Notes: a model not told the origin generated them from the sequence alone. DNA of 64,000 nucleotides from CALDUY01 sp046350255 (GCA_046350255.1 JAXMAV010000019.1:118085-182084); one strand, 5' to 3'; positions 8,452 to 18,742 are shown, counted from the stretch's first letter. Made by a program: numbers and translations.

Positions 8452-10883
8452 ATGGCCCTGAAAAAGTCCGAACTGTACTCCTCGCTCTGGGCTAGCTGTG
8501 ACGCTCTCCGGGGCGGGATGGATGCCAGCCAGTACAAGGACTACGTCCTGTTCATGCTGTTCATCAAGTACGTCAGCGACAAATACGTTGGTCAGGTGTA
8601 TGCCCCGGTGAAAATCCCCCCGGGGGCCAGCTTTGCTGACATGGTCGCTCTCAAGGGCAAGCCGGATATCGGTGACAAAATCAACACGCGCGTCCTGGCC
8701 CGATCAGCAAGGAAAACAACCTCGATTTCGGAAAACTCGATTTCAACGATCATGCCAAGCTGGGCACCGGCAAGGAAATGGTCGATCGTCTAACCGACCT
8801 GATTGCCATCTTCGAGAACAAGGCGCTCGACTTCTCCAGGAATCGATCCCAGGACGATGACATCCTCGGCGACGCCTACGAGTACTTGATGCGCCACTTC
8901 GCCACGTTGAGTGGCAAGAGCAAGGGGCAGTTCTACACCCCGGCTGAGGTTAGCCGGGTGATGTCGCAGATTCTCGGGATTGATACCGCCACCATTTCAC
9001 CGAGCACAACGGTCTATGATCCGACCTGCGGCTCCGGCTCTCTGCTGGTGAAGGTCGCGGACGAGGCCCAGGCCAGGCTGACATTGCTTGGCCGGAAGGG
9101 CGTTTCTGTGACGCTCTATGGTCAGGAGAAGGACATCGACACCAGCGGCCTGGCCCGCATGAACATGATTCTGCACAACCAGCCGACCGCGCTCATCGCC
9201 CAGGGCAACACGCTGACCGATCCGAAGTTCAAGACCGGCGAGGCGCTCAAGCAGTTCGACTACGTCGTCGCCAATCCACCATTCTCGGACAAGCGGTGGA
9301 GTACAGGTCTCGATCCCTCTGCCGACCCGTTCGACCGATTCACCGCCTTCGGTGTTCCTCCTGCCAAGCAGGGAGACTATGCCTACCTGCTGCACATTGT
9401 CCGCTCGTTAAAAAGCACGGGCAGGGGGGCGTGCATTCTGCCGCACGGTGTCCTGTTCCGGGGCAACGCCGAGGCGGTCATCCGCGAGAACCTCGTCCGC
9501 AAGGGGTACATCCGGGGGATCATCGGCCTACCGGCGAACCTGTTCTATGGTACCGGTATCCCCGCCTGCATCGTTGTCATCGACAAGGCCGGGGCAACTG
9601 ACCGGCGCCCCATCTTTCTGATCGACGCCAGCAGCGGCTTCATGAAGGATGGCCCGAAGAACCGTCTCCGCGAGCAGGACATCCATCGCATGGTGGACGT
9701 GTTCACGCGGCAGCAGGACGTACCTCGGTATGCCCGGCTGGTGCCGTTCGAGGAGATCGAGAAGAACGACTTCAATCTAAACCTGCCTCGCTACATCGAC
9801 AGCCAGATTCCCGAGGACGTGCAGGACATCGCCGGGCATCTGCAGGGTGGTATTCCGAGCCGCGACCTGGACGCCCTGGCCCGCTACTGGGCCATCTGCC
9901 CTGGATTGCGGTCGATCCTGTTCCGCGAGCTGCGGCCCGGCTATCTCGCGCTCACCATCGAGAAGCCCGCGATCAAGCAAACCATCTTCGAGCATCCGGA
10001 GTTCAAGGCGTACATCGCGGACATGAATGCCCATTTCCACGCCTGGCGAACGACGACGGTGAAGTCGCTCAGGAGCCTCCAACCGGGGTGCCATCCCAAG
10101 CAGGTGATCGCCGAACTTTCCGAGGGACTGCTGAAGCACTACCAGGGCAAGCCGCTCATCGATGCCTACGACATCTACCAGCATCTGCTGGACTACTGGG
10201 CCGAGTCGATGCAGGACGACTGCTACCTGATCGCTGCCGAAGGATGGAAGGCGCAAACGACCCGCATCATCGAGACGGACAAGAGAGGCAAGACGAAGGA
10301 CAGGGGCTGGACCTGCGACCTGGTGCCGAGGCAGTTCGTTGTCGCTCGCTACTTCACCGCCGACCAGGCCGCACTCGACGAGCTGGAAGCGAAGCTGGAG
10401 GCGGCAACGGCCAGGCTGACCGAGCTGGAGGAGGAGCACGGCGGTGAAGAGGGAGCCTTCTCCGAGGTCGAGAAGGTGAGCAAGGGCAGCCTGCAGGCCC
10501 GGCTGCGCGAGATCGAGGGCGACAGTAACGCCAACGACGAGGCTGCCGTGCTGAAGGACTGGCTCAGGGCCAAGGCAGACGAGGACAGGCTCAAAAAACA
10601 ACTGGCAGAGGCGGAATCGGCTCTCGACGCCAAAGCCTACGCCAGGTATCCGACGCTGACCGAGGCCGAGGTGAAGGCCCTGGTGGTGGAAGACAAGTGG
10701 CTTGCCACCCTGGACACCCGCATCCACGGAGAGATGGATCGCGTCAGCCAGCAGCTAACTGCCCGCCTCCGCGAACTGGCCGACCGCTACGACGCTCCAA
10801 TGCCGACACTCACCGATCGCGTTGCCGAACTCGAAGCGAAGGTGAGCGGGCACCTGGAAAGGATGGGGTTCTCATGGAAGTAG
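8452..10883 (+). pseudogene. hsdM: Type I restriction-modification methyltransferase subunit HsdM, frameshifted
   Basis: The two halves of HsdM lie in different frames. Frame one (8452-~8700) carries the N-terminal HsdM helix bundle (KYVSDKYVG). Frame two, open through ~8698-10883, carries the methyltransferase core: QFYTPAEVSRVM, SAM-binding YDPTCGSGSLL and catalytic NPPF in VVANPPFSD, then a long coiled-coil C-terminus. Restoring one C in the CCC at 8699-8701 would give a continuous ~810-residue protein. The second ORF has an ATG at 8778, so a core lacking the N-terminal domain could still be made. It may be a true mutation or a homopolymer error. It overlaps the next gene by 10 bases. Confidence 0.9.
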
Positions 10884-11887
10884 CACCCCCGGACGGGTAC
10901 GCCGCACTGCTCCAGCAGATCGGCACTACCCTGGAAAGCGGTCGCGGTCGTGCCATCCAGGCGGTCAATGTCCACCTGGTGGAAACCTACTGGCAGGTGG
11001 GGCGGCACATCGTCGAGTTCGAGCAGGGTGGGCAGACCCGGGCGGAATACGGTGCGGGGCTGATCGCGCGGCTGGCCAGGGACCTGAGCCTGCGCCACGG
11101 CAAGGGCTTCAGCCGGAGCAACCTCAAGGCCATGCGCCAGTGCTATCTCGCCTACCCAAAAAGCCAGACACTGTCTGGCCTATTGAGCTGGTCTCACATC
11201 GTTGAACTTCTGAAGATCGACGATCCGCTGGAACGCGGATTCTACGAGAAGCAGATGCTGGCCGAACGCTGGTCGGTGCGTGAGCTGCAGAGGCAGAAGG
11301 AAAGCGGGCTGTTTCTCCGTCTGGCTGCCAGCAAGGACAGGCAGGGCATCTTGCAGCTGGCGGCCCAGGGGCAGATCGTCGAACAACCAGCCGACCTGCT
11401 CCGAGAGCCGTACATCTTCGAGTTCCTCAAGATTCCCGAGGCGACTACCCTGTCCGAGAGCGAACTCGAAAACCGGCTGTGCAATCACCTGCAGCAGTTC
11501 TTGCTCGAGCTGGGCAAGGGGTTCACCTTCGTCGGTCGGCAGTACCGGGTGACCATCAACAACACCCACTACAAGGTCGATCTCGTCTTCTACCATCGCA
11601 TCCTCCGGCGGTTCGTACTGATCGACCTGAAGATTGACGACGTGGAGCATCATGACATTGGCCAGATGAACCTGTACCTCGGTTACTTTGCCGCCGAGGA
11701 AAACACCGAGGGGGACGCGGAGCCGATCGGCATCATCCTGAGCCGCCACAAGGACGAGTTGCTCGTCGAGTACGCCACCTACGGCATGAACAGCCAGCTC
11801 TTTGTCCAGAAGTACCAGCTTTACCTGCCCGATCGCGAGGAACTGCGCCGGGAGCTGGAACTGACCCTGCGGGAGGCTGGGGAATGA
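10874..11887 (+). CDS. DUF1016/YhcG-family PDDEXK nuclease
   Basis: A 337-residue protein. An N-terminal helical domain (QAVNVHLVETYWQVGRHIVE, ARLARDLS, GFSRSNLKAMRQCY) is followed by a PD-(D/E)xK nuclease domain with an acidic VDLVFYH strand and the FVLIDLK strand ending in the expected Lys. This matches the YhcG family, often found inside type I restriction loci between M and S genes. The family is predicted to cut nucleic acid; its exact task in these loci is not established to my knowledge. The ATG at 10874 lies inside the end of hsdM and its stop overlaps the hsdS start (ATGA), so expression is probably translationally coupled. The frame is intact. Confidence 0.88.
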   Translation: MEVAPPDGYAALLQQIGTTLESGRGRAIQAVNVHLVETYWQVGRHIVEFEQGGQTRAEYGAGLIARLARDLSLRHGKGFSRSNLKAMRQCYLAYPKSQTLSGLLSWSHIVELLKIDDPLERGFYEKQMLAERWSVRELQRQKESGLFLRLAASKDRQGILQLAAQGQIVEQPADLLREPYIFEFLKIPEATTLSESELENRLCNHLQQFLLELGKGFTFVGRQYRVTINNTHYKVDLVFYHRILRRFVLIDLKIDDVEHHDIGQMNLYLGYFAAEENTEGDAEPIGIILSRHKDELLVEYATYGMNSQLFVQKYQLYLPDREELRRELELTLREAGE

Positions 11888-13197
11888 CCATGGAAGTGAA
11901 GCCCGGCTACAAGCAGACCGAAGTCGGCATCATCCCGGAGGATTGGGAAGTTCGTTGCATTGGCGACTTGGCAACCTTGTCATCAGGAACAACGCCAGCC
12001 CGCGCCCTGTGGGATCGTTACTACAAGAACGGCACCATTCCATGGGTAAAAACGCTCGACTTAAATAACGGCGAAATTCATTCCACAGATGAGCTTGTTA
12101 CTGACTTGGCACTCAGCGAGACCAGCCTGCGAAAGTATCCAGTTGGCACTGTGCTCGTCGCTATGTACGGTGGGTTCGGCCAGATCGGCAGAACTGGTAT
12201 TCTTCGCTTGCCTGCAACGGTCAACCAGGCGCTCTCGGCAATTCAGGCAGATCGTTGCCACATTCTGCCGGAGTACTTGCTTCGGGTTCTGAACTTCCGA
12301 GTTATGTATTGGAGAACTGTTGCAAGCAGTAGCCGAAAAGATCCGAACATTTCCAGCAACGACATTCGAGCATTTCCACTTTCTTCTCCGCCGACACGGG
12401 CAGAACAAGAGGCGATCGCGGGGGCGTTGTCGGACGCGGATGCCCTGATCGAGTCGCTGGAGCAACTCGTCGCCAAGAAGCGGCAGATCAAGCACGGCGC
12501 GATGCAGGAACTGCTAACCGGTCAGAAACGCCTGCCGGGATTTGAGGCCAGTTCCGGCTACAAGCAGACCGAGGTTGGGGTGATCCCCGAGGATTGGGAA
12601 GTCAGGCCACTTGCTCAACTCGCACAAGTACGATCCGGCCTGGCGAAGAATGCAAATATTCGGGTCAACGATCCGATTTGAGTTCACTACCTTCGTGTTG
12701 CGAACGTACAGAATGGTTATCTCGACCTCGCCGAAATGAGTGAAATCGTTCTGGAGCGATCTGATTTGCGCCGGTTTTCGGTACTACCCGACGATGTACT
12801 CATGAATGAGGGCGGTGACCGCGACAAGCTCGGGCGAGGATGCGTGTGGTCTGGTGAATTCACTCCATGCGTACATCAGAATCATGTATTTGTGGTTCGA
12901 TGCACAAAGCAACTGTATGCCCGGTATCTGACCGCTTGGACTCAGACACCTGTAGCGAAGCATTACTTCATTAACGCAGGCAGCCAGACGACTAATCTTG
13001 CGTCGATCAACAAGACGGCACTGGGCCAGCTACCGGTCCTTTTACCGCCCACGCTGGCGGAGCAAGAGGCGATTGCGGGGGCGTTGTCGGATGCAGATGC
13101 CGAGATTGCGGCGTTGGAGGCGAAGCTGGCCAAGGCCAGGCAAGTTAAGCAGGGGATGATGCAGGAACTGCTCACTGGGAGGACACGACTCGTATGA
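11884..13197 (+). pseudogene. hsdS: Type I restriction specificity subunit HsdS with in-frame stop
   Basis: Read through, this is a 437-residue S subunit with two target-recognition domains. Each opens with GYKQTEVG[IV]IPEDWEV and ends in a conserved helix EQEAIAGALSDAD followed by KQ..MQELLTG, the internal repeat typical of HsdS. A TGA at 12679-12681 (codon 266) interrupts the start of the second recognition domain; downstream sequence resumes in the same frame (HYLRVANVQNGYLDL). A half-S product could in principle dimerise, as known for some truncated HsdS proteins, but this is inference. It starts by ATGA overlap with the nuclease gene and overlaps hsdR the same way. Confidence 0.88.
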
Positions 13198-16100
13198 GCA
13201 CCATCGGCCAGCCCGAGCGCGCGACCAAAAACCGCGTCATTGCCCTGTTTCGGGACGAGCTGAACTACCGCTACCTCGGTGACTGGACCACCCGGCCTGG
13301 TAATAGCAACATCGACGAGAAGCTGCTCACCGAGTGGCTAACGCAGCGTGGAATCACTCCCCAGCAGATCAGCATTGCCCTGTTCAGGCTTCGCACCGAG
13401 GCAGACAACCACAGTCGGTCCCTCTACGGGAACAACCAGGCAGTCTATACCTTGCTCCGCTATGGCGTGCCGGTGAAAACCGACGCCGGGAAGCATACCG
13501 AGACGGTTCACGTCATCGACTGGAACGCCCCCGAGAAGAACGACTTCGCCATCGCCGAGGAAGTGACGCTGAAGGGCGGACACGAACGTCGCATCGACCT
13601 GGTGCTGTACATCAACGGCATCGCCATAGGCGTGCTGGAGCTGAAGAACAGCCGGGTCAGCATCGGCGACGGCATCCGGCAGAACCTCTCCAACCAGCAG
13701 CCGGAGTTCAACGCCTGGTTCTTCAGCACCGTGCAGTTTGTCTTCGCCGGCAACGACTCCCAGGGGCTTCAGTACGGCACCATCGGCACCCCGGAGAAGT
13801 ACTTCCTGAAGTGGAAGGAAGACGAGGCCGACAACAGCCGCTTCAAGCTGGACAAGTACCTGCTGAAGATGTGCGAGAAGCGCCGGCTGATCGAGCTGAT
13901 GCACGACTTCGTGCTGTTCGACGGCGGGGTGAAGAAGCTGCCCCGAGTTCACCAGTATTTCGGGATCAAGGCTGCCCAGGAGTTCGTGAAGCAGAAGAAG
14001 GGCGGCATCATCTGGCACACCCAGGGGAGCGGCAAAAGCATTGTCATGGTGCTGCTCGCCAGGTGGATTCTGGAATACAATCCGAAAGCCCGCGTCGCGA
14101 TCATGACCGATCGAGACGAACTCGACAGCCAGATCGAGAGGGTGTTCAGCGGAGTCGGCGAGACGATTTACCGCACCAGTAGCGGCCGCGACCTGATGGC
14201 CCAGCTCGGTCAGGCGAAGCCCCGGCTGCTCTGTTCCCTGGTTCACAAGTTTGGCCGCAGGGATGTGGATGATCTCGATGCCTTCATCAAGGAAGTCGAA
14301 GCGCAGCCCAGCCGGACGGTGGGGGAGGTGTTCGTCTTCGTGGACGAATGCCACCGCACCCAGGGCGGAAAACTGCACCGGGTGATGAAGGCGATGATGC
14401 CCAACGCGATCTTCATCGGTTTCACCGGCACGCCCCTGCTCAAGAAGGACAAGGCGACCAGCCTGGAAGTCTTCGGCGGTTACATCCACACGTACAAGTT
14501 CAGCGAGGCAGTCGAGGACGAGGTGGTACTCGACCTGGTGTACGAGGCCCGGGATATCAACCAGAAGCTCGGATCCCAGGCCAAGATCGACGCCTGGTTC
14601 GATGCGAAGACGAAGGGGCTGAACGACTGGCAGAAGGAAGAGTTGAAGAGCAAGTGGGGGACCATGCAGCAGGTTCTCAGCTCGAAGTCGCGCATGGATC
14701 GCGTGGTTGCAGACATCGTGTTCGACTTCGGCGTGAAGCCACGGCTTTTCACCGAGCGCGGTAATGCCATCCTGGTGGCTTCCAGCATCTATGAGGCGTG
14801 CAAATACTTCACTCTGTTCCAGAAGACGCCCTTTAGGGGCAACTGCGCCGTGGTTACCTCGTACAACCCGCAGGCCAAGGACGTGACGAAGGAAGAGGTG
14901 GGAGCGAACACCGAGACCGAAAAGCAATTCGTGTACAACACGTACCTGGAGCTGCTCAAGGACGTGGAACCCAAGCCGGGGATGACCAGGACGGAGACCT
15001 ACGAGGAGAAGGTCAAGGAACAGTTCATCAAGCAACCAGCGAACATGAAGCTGCTTGTCGTCGTGGACAAGCTGCTCACCGGGTTCGACGCGCCGCCTTG
15101 CACCTACCTGTACATCGACAAATCGATGCAGGATCATGGATTGTTCCAGGCCATCTGCCGCACCAACCGACTGGACGGTGACGACAAGGATTTTGGCTAC
15201 ATCGTGGACTACAAGGACCTGTTCAAGAAGGTCGAGAAGGCCATTGCGGTCTATACCTCGGAACTTGATCACAGCGCGGGCGGGGCCAGCCCCGACGTGA
15301 TGCTTCATGATCGGCTGACGAAGGGGAAGGAGCGCCTGGACAACGCCCTCGAGGCTCTGGCCCTGTTGTGCGAACCGGTCAAGCAACCGAGGAGTGACCT
15401 GGAGTACATCCACTACTTCTGCGGCAACACCGAGAAGCCGACTGACCTGAAGGAACGCGAACCCCAGCGGACTGCGCTATACAAGGCAGTGGTCGCCCTG
15501 GTGAGGTCCTTCGCCAACCTTGCCGACGAACTGGAACCAGCTGGTTACAGCGAGACCGATATCACTCGCATCAAGAGCCAGTTGGATCACTACCTTCATA
15601 AACGCGATATGGTTCGCCTGGCCAGCGGTGAGACGCTCGACCTGAAGGCCTACGAGGCCGACATGCGGCACCTGATCGACACCTACATCGAGGCTGAAGA
15701 GCCGCGCAAGATTTCTCCCTTCGACGGCATGGGTCTGCTCGACCTGATCGTGAAGACCGGACTCGCGGACGCGATCGCCAAGAAACTCGGCAAGCTCAAA
15801 GGCAACAAGGACGCCATCGCGGAGACGATCGAGAACAACGTCCGCAGCAAGATTGTTCAGGAACAACTGAACGACCCGGCTTTCTACGAGAAGATGTCCA
15901 AACTGCTCGATGAGATCATCGCCACCCGGAAGGCAAAGGCCATCGAGTACGAGGTATACCTGAAGCGGATTGGGGAACTGGTGAAAAGGGTTGCATCGGG
16001 CAAGGGAGAAGAAGTACCCGAGTCGCTCGACACCCCGGGAAAACGCGCCCTCTACAACAACCTCGCCCAGAACGCTGATCTGGCCTTGCAGGTCGATGAG

Positions 16101-16244
16101 GTGGTCAAAGCGGTGCGGCAGGATGACTGGCGGGGCGTCCAGGCCCGCGAGCAGTCCATCAAGGCAGCTCTGCACGGGCTGCTGGGCGACGTGGCAGAGG
16201 TCGAACGGGTGTTCATGATCATCAAGGCGCAGCTAGAGTACTGA
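13194..16244 (+). CDS. hsdR: Type I restriction enzyme R subunit (endonuclease/translocase)
   Basis: A full-length 1016-residue HsdR. The N-terminal nuclease domain has the PD-ExK residues Asp 135, Glu 149 and Lys 151 (RRIDLVLY...GVLELKNS). The SF2 helicase core has Walker A TQGSGKS (276-282), DECH box (384-387), and motif III-like FIGFTGTPLL; motif VI-like QAICRTNR follows around residue 660, then a helical C-terminus. In the holoenzyme it translocates DNA and cuts unmethylated targets, but only with an M2S core. Here M and S are both disrupted while R is intact. The start overlaps the hsdS stop (ATGA). Confidence 0.95.
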   Translation: MSTIGQPERATKNRVIALFRDELNYRYLGDWTTRPGNSNIDEKLLTEWLTQRGITPQQISIALFRLRTEADNHSRSLYGNNQAVYTLLRYGVPVKTDAGKHTETVHVIDWNAPEKNDFAIAEEVTLKGGHERRIDLVLYINGIAIGVLELKNSRVSIGDGIRQNLSNQQPEFNAWFFSTVQFVFAGNDSQGLQYGTIGTPEKYFLKWKEDEADNSRFKLDKYLLKMCEKRRLIELMHDFVLFDGGVKKLPRVHQYFGIKAAQEFVKQKKGGIIWHTQGSGKSIVMVLLARWILEYNPKARVAIMTDRDELDSQIERVFSGVGETIYRTSSGRDLMAQLGQAKPRLLCSLVHKFGRRDVDDLDAFIKEVEAQPSRTVGEVFVFVDECHRTQGGKLHRVMKAMMPNAIFIGFTGTPLLKKDKATSLEVFGGYIHTYKFSEAVEDEVVLDLVYEARDINQKLGSQAKIDAWFDAKTKGLNDWQKEELKSKWGTMQQVLSSKSRMDRVVADIVFDFGVKPRLFTERGNAILVASSIYEACKYFTLFQKTPFRGNCAVVTSYNPQAKDVTKEEVGANTETEKQFVYNTYLELLKDVEPKPGMTRTETYEEKVKEQFIKQPANMKLLVVVDKLLTGFDAPPCTYLYIDKSMQDHGLFQAICRTNRLDGDDKDFGYIVDYKDLFKKVEKAIAVYTSELDHSAGGASPDVMLHDRLTKGKERLDNALEALALLCEPVKQPRSDLEYIHYFCGNTEKPTDLKEREPQRTALYKAVVALVRSFANLADELEPAGYSETDITRIKSQLDHYLHKRDMVRLASGETLDLKAYEADMRHLIDTYIEAEEPRKISPFDGMGLLDLIVKTGLADAIAKKLGKLKGNKDAIAETIENNVRSKIVQEQLNDPAFYEKMSKLLDEIIATRKAKAIEYEVYLKRIGELVKRVASGKGEEVPESLDTPGKRALYNNLAQNADLALQVDEVVKAVRQDDWRGVQAREQSIKAALHGLLGDVAEVERVFMIIKAQLEY

Positions 16245-16960
16245 TGGGCGTGCAAATACAACTCGGTGAGCTGGCTATTGAGGTGGTGTTCAAGGACATC
16301 AAGAACCTCCATCTCAGTGTTCACCCACCGGCTGGTCGGGTTAGTATCTCAGCCCCGCGTCGGATGGACCTGGATGTGATCCGGGTTTTTGCCATCTCGA
16401 AACTGGCCTGGATCCACCAGCAACAGAAAAAGATCCGCAAGCAGGAACGCGAACCAGAGCGCGAGTACATCGACCGGGAGAGTCACTATGTGTGGGGGCG
16501 ACGTTACCTGCTCACGGTTGTCGAGCAGGAGAAGCCTCCGGCAATCGTACTGCGGCAGAACACTCTGGCGATGAGTGTTCGTCCTGGCACCGATACAGCG
16601 AAGCGCGGGATGCTCATGGAAAGTTGGTACCGGGAACAGCTACGCAAGGCCATACCACCGATAGTAACCAGGTGGGAACCGCTGATGGGTGTGCAGGTGG
16701 CGCGGTATTTTGTCCAGCGCATGCGAACCCGGTGGGGAAGTTGCAACCCGAGGGCCCGGAACTTGCGATTCAACACCGACCTGGCCAGGAAACCCCGGGA
16801 GTGTCTTGAGTACGTCGTTGTCCATGAAATGACCCACCTGCTAGAACCGACGCACAACGCTCGTTTCATCGCGTTGATGGACCGCTTCATGCCAAACTGG
16901 AGACAGTTGAAGCAAGCCCTCAACCGCCTACCAGTTCGGCACGAGGATTGGGAGTATTGA
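16244..16960 (+). CDS. YgjP/SprT-like zinc metallopeptidase
   Basis: A 238-residue protein of the DUF45/YgjP family. The zinc motif HEMTH spans 194-198 (VVVHEMTHLLEPTHNARF), with a likely third ligand His 204; upstream is the conserved RTRWGSCN. The family often occurs at the 3' end of type I restriction operons and is thought to be a peptidase; its target is unknown. The ATG overlaps the hsdR stop by one base (TGATG), which supports one transcript and translational coupling. This is the last gene of the run starting at 8248. Confidence 0.87.
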   Translation: MGVQIQLGELAIEVVFKDIKNLHLSVHPPAGRVSISAPRRMDLDVIRVFAISKLAWIHQQQKKIRKQEREPEREYIDRESHYVWGRRYLLTVVEQEKPPAIVLRQNTLAMSVRPGTDTAKRGMLMESWYREQLRKAIPPIVTRWEPLMGVQVARYFVQRMRTRWGSCNPRARNLRFNTDLARKPRECLEYVVVHEMTHLLEPTHNARFIALMDRFMPNWRQLKQALNRLPVRHEDWEY

Positions 16961-17197
16961 GCCACCGAGGGGATTCCCAGCCTCGCCAGTGTGCCTCCTG
17001 CACCGAGGGACCTGGTCGGCCACCCTGGTTCGGGATCCTGACAAAATCTCCTGTCACCTGGCGCATTCTCATCCTTATCCGGGCTGCGATCGGCCTCTGC
17101 AAGGTGACGAGGTTCAGATGTAACTCTCCGACACGTGCTTGCCCTCGGAGTGTTCTGAACCTGGAATGGTCCCTCGTTGTAGAGCATCATGCTCGTT

Positions 17198-17300
17198 CGG
17201 TTGCCCGCGATCTGCTCAACCTGCCCGGCATTCGCTGGCCCTCCGGGAGCCTCATCCAGGTCGAGTTGTACTCGGGTGAGAGGCGGTTCTGGTCGAGCGA
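17198..17300 (-). pseudogene. Degenerate duplicate of part of the coiled-coil gene at 17538-18386
   Basis: On the minus strand this stretch encodes LTRVQLDLDEAPGGPANAGQ followed by VEQIAGN, closely matching LTRVQVDLDEAIDAPPTPGQ and AEQIAAN in the gene at 17538-18386. The surrounding frame is not sustained. It looks like a leftover of a partial duplication. The rest of 16961-17335 shows no gene I can support. Confidence 0.5.
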
Positions 17301-17335
17301 ATGCCTTTCTGGCTTCCCCCTCCTGGTAGTACACG

Positions 17336-17494
17336 TCACAGACCGCCCGGGCCATTCCCCGGGGTCAGCAAGCCAGCCCGGGCCAGTTCCTGCAGCAAGC
17401 CGCCAGCGTCGCAGTCGATGACCATTCGCGAGGGGTCGGGAGCGTCCATCCCCTCGGCGAAGCAGTAGCGCGCGATCCGATTGGTTGGGATCAT
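17336..17494 (-). CDS. Small hypothetical protein (52 aa)
   Basis: A short frame from an ATG at 17494 (MIPTNRIARYCFAEGMD...) to TGA at 17336. An AGGA sits about 8 bases before the ATG, and it follows the gene ending at 17538 by 43 bases on the same strand, as an operon member would. No domain is recognised; it ends close to the duplicated remnant, so it could itself be the truncated start of a lost gene. Confidence 0.35.
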   Translation of the reverse strand: MIPTNRIARYCFAEGMDAPDPSRMVIDCDAGGLLQELARAGLLTPGNGPGGL

Positions 17495-17537
17495 GCAATC
17501 GTCCTGTCGGTAGCAAGGTTCGTTCTGATCGAGAACA

Positions 17538-18386
17538 TCACCGTCGCAATCTCCTGGGTAAGCGCGGGATGGCGGGCTCTGCCTTCTGTTCCGCCAGGGT
17601 CGAATCGACGGCAGCAGGTGGGGCAGGTGTCGTTGCAGGTGGTGCTATCCTCGTCAGGATCTGTGGAGCGCCCAGGGGGGGTAGCATGGTCGGGCCAGTC
17701 GGTTCCCTTGTTGGGAGAGGAGGCAGCAGAGAAGTCCCTACTGCAGTGTGCATGTCGCCGGCGAGAAGGGTGAAAGCCTGGACGTGAGCAAGCTCGAGGA
17801 GTTCGTCGAGGATGGGACCAGCAACCGCCGCCAGTCGCTGCCAGCAATCGTCGAGGCGGGCCAGGGTGGTTTCGCGCAGTCGAAGGACGGCTAGCCGTGC
17901 CACGGTTGCCAGCTCTGCCCGCGCTCGACGGTACGCCTCGAGCTGTCGCGCCTCGAGGGTGGCGATTCCTTCGCGGGTGGCAGTGATCCGTTGTCGCAGG
18001 GTGGCGGCCTCGACCTGATTGGCCGCGATCTGCTCGGCCTGGCCGGGAGTCGGGGGAGCATCGATAGCCTCGTCGAGGTCCACCTGTACCCGGGTGAGAG
18101 TCCGTTCCAATCTGGCAAGTTCCTTCTGAGCGGCTTCGACACGCTTGCGCGCGTCGCTGATGGCTCGCAGGGCGGCGTTCTCATGCCAGTTCTCGTCGAT
18201 CAACTCGATCAGTTCGATCTGCCCGGGGAGATGCCCTCGAGCATCCCGATTCACTCCGGGGCGGGTCAGGCAAACCGTCAGCGTGCTGCTTGGCGGCACC
18301 CCGGGCCTGATGTCCTCGGAATAGGTAACGCTCGCGGCCGGTCCCTGCGCGGGAGTCCAACTCGGCGAAATAATCGGTTCAGTCAT
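17538..18386 (-). CDS. Hypothetical coiled-coil protein of the mobile element
   Basis: This 282-residue protein has a variable N-terminal ~60 residues, then a long heptad-rich coiled coil (~65-165: ARKRVEAAQKELARLERTL through REGIATLEARQLEAYRRARAE), then a Pro-rich C-terminus ending in a basic RLPRRLRR. ATG 18386 is preferred to the TTG 9 bases upstream because a GAGGA is then at normal distance. Its start overlaps the stop of the preceding 74-residue gene by 8 bases, so they are probably co-translated with the AAA ATPase gene upstream. No function is recognised. Confidence 0.65.
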   Translation of the reverse strand: MTEPIISPSWTPAQGPAASVTYSEDIRPGVPPSSTLTVCLTRPGVNRDARGHLPGQIELIELIDENWHENAALRAISDARKRVEAAQKELARLERTLTRVQVDLDEAIDAPPTPGQAEQIAANQVEAATLRQRITATREGIATLEARQLEAYRRARAELATVARLAVLRLRETTLARLDDCWQRLAAVAGPILDELLELAHVQAFTLLAGDMHTAVGTSLLPPLPTREPTGPTMLPPLGAPQILTRIAPPATTPAPPAAVDSTLAEQKAEPAIPRLPRRLRR

Positions 18387-18603
18387 GGTCGTCAATTCCT
18401 CGAGAAGGTGCCGCCTCCGCAGACGGCAAGGGAAGTTCGCTGACGCGCTCGCAGCGAAAGTTGAAGCTGCGAAGCAAACGCTTCAGGATCTGCCTCAGCC
18501 GGATGATGGCGTCCGGCGCCTCGCTGCCTACCGGGGCGGTGTCGCGGATCCACAACACGAACCGCTGCGGCTCTGGCGAACGATCACGGTGGGGAGGGGG
18601 CAT
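18379..18603 (-). CDS. Small hypothetical protein (74 aa)
   Basis: A 74-residue frame between the AAA ATPase gene and the coiled-coil gene on the same strand. It begins MPPPHRDRSPEPQRFVLWIR and has a basic helical middle (IIRLRQILKRLLRSFNF). No known domain is seen. The 8-base stop/start overlap with the next gene is the main support for its being real. Confidence 0.5.
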   Translation of the reverse strand: MPPPHRDRSPEPQRFVLWIRDTAPVGSEAPDAIIRLRQILKRLLRSFNFRCERVSELPLPSAEAAPSRGIDDHD

Positions 18604-18676
18604 CAGTCACCTTGGGGGGGCCTGGGATGGTCCACACATTTGGACACCTTTGTTTCCAGCAACCTTCCCTGGACAG

Positions 18677-18742
18677 GTAGGGACAGCTGGACTGGATGGA
18701 CGGGGCTCTTAAAGAGCCCCCGTCCAGTCCAGCTGTCCCTAC
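18677..18742. repeat. Long inverted repeat with TGGAC-rich surroundings
   Basis: Two arms, each about 30 bases, pair almost perfectly (gtagggacagctggactgga... against its complement) around a TTAA centre, with a small asymmetry in the inner part. Flanking bases to about 18800 repeat the words cagctggac, ggacagttggac and ctggactgg several times in both orientations. It lies just downstream of the AAA ATPase gene. It may be a strong terminator, a replication origin or a protein-binding site; sequence alone cannot decide. Confidence 0.75.

Noticed and set aside
13338..15413. 691-residue frame on the minus strand
   Set aside because: It lies wholly opposite the well-supported hsdR gene and shows no domain.
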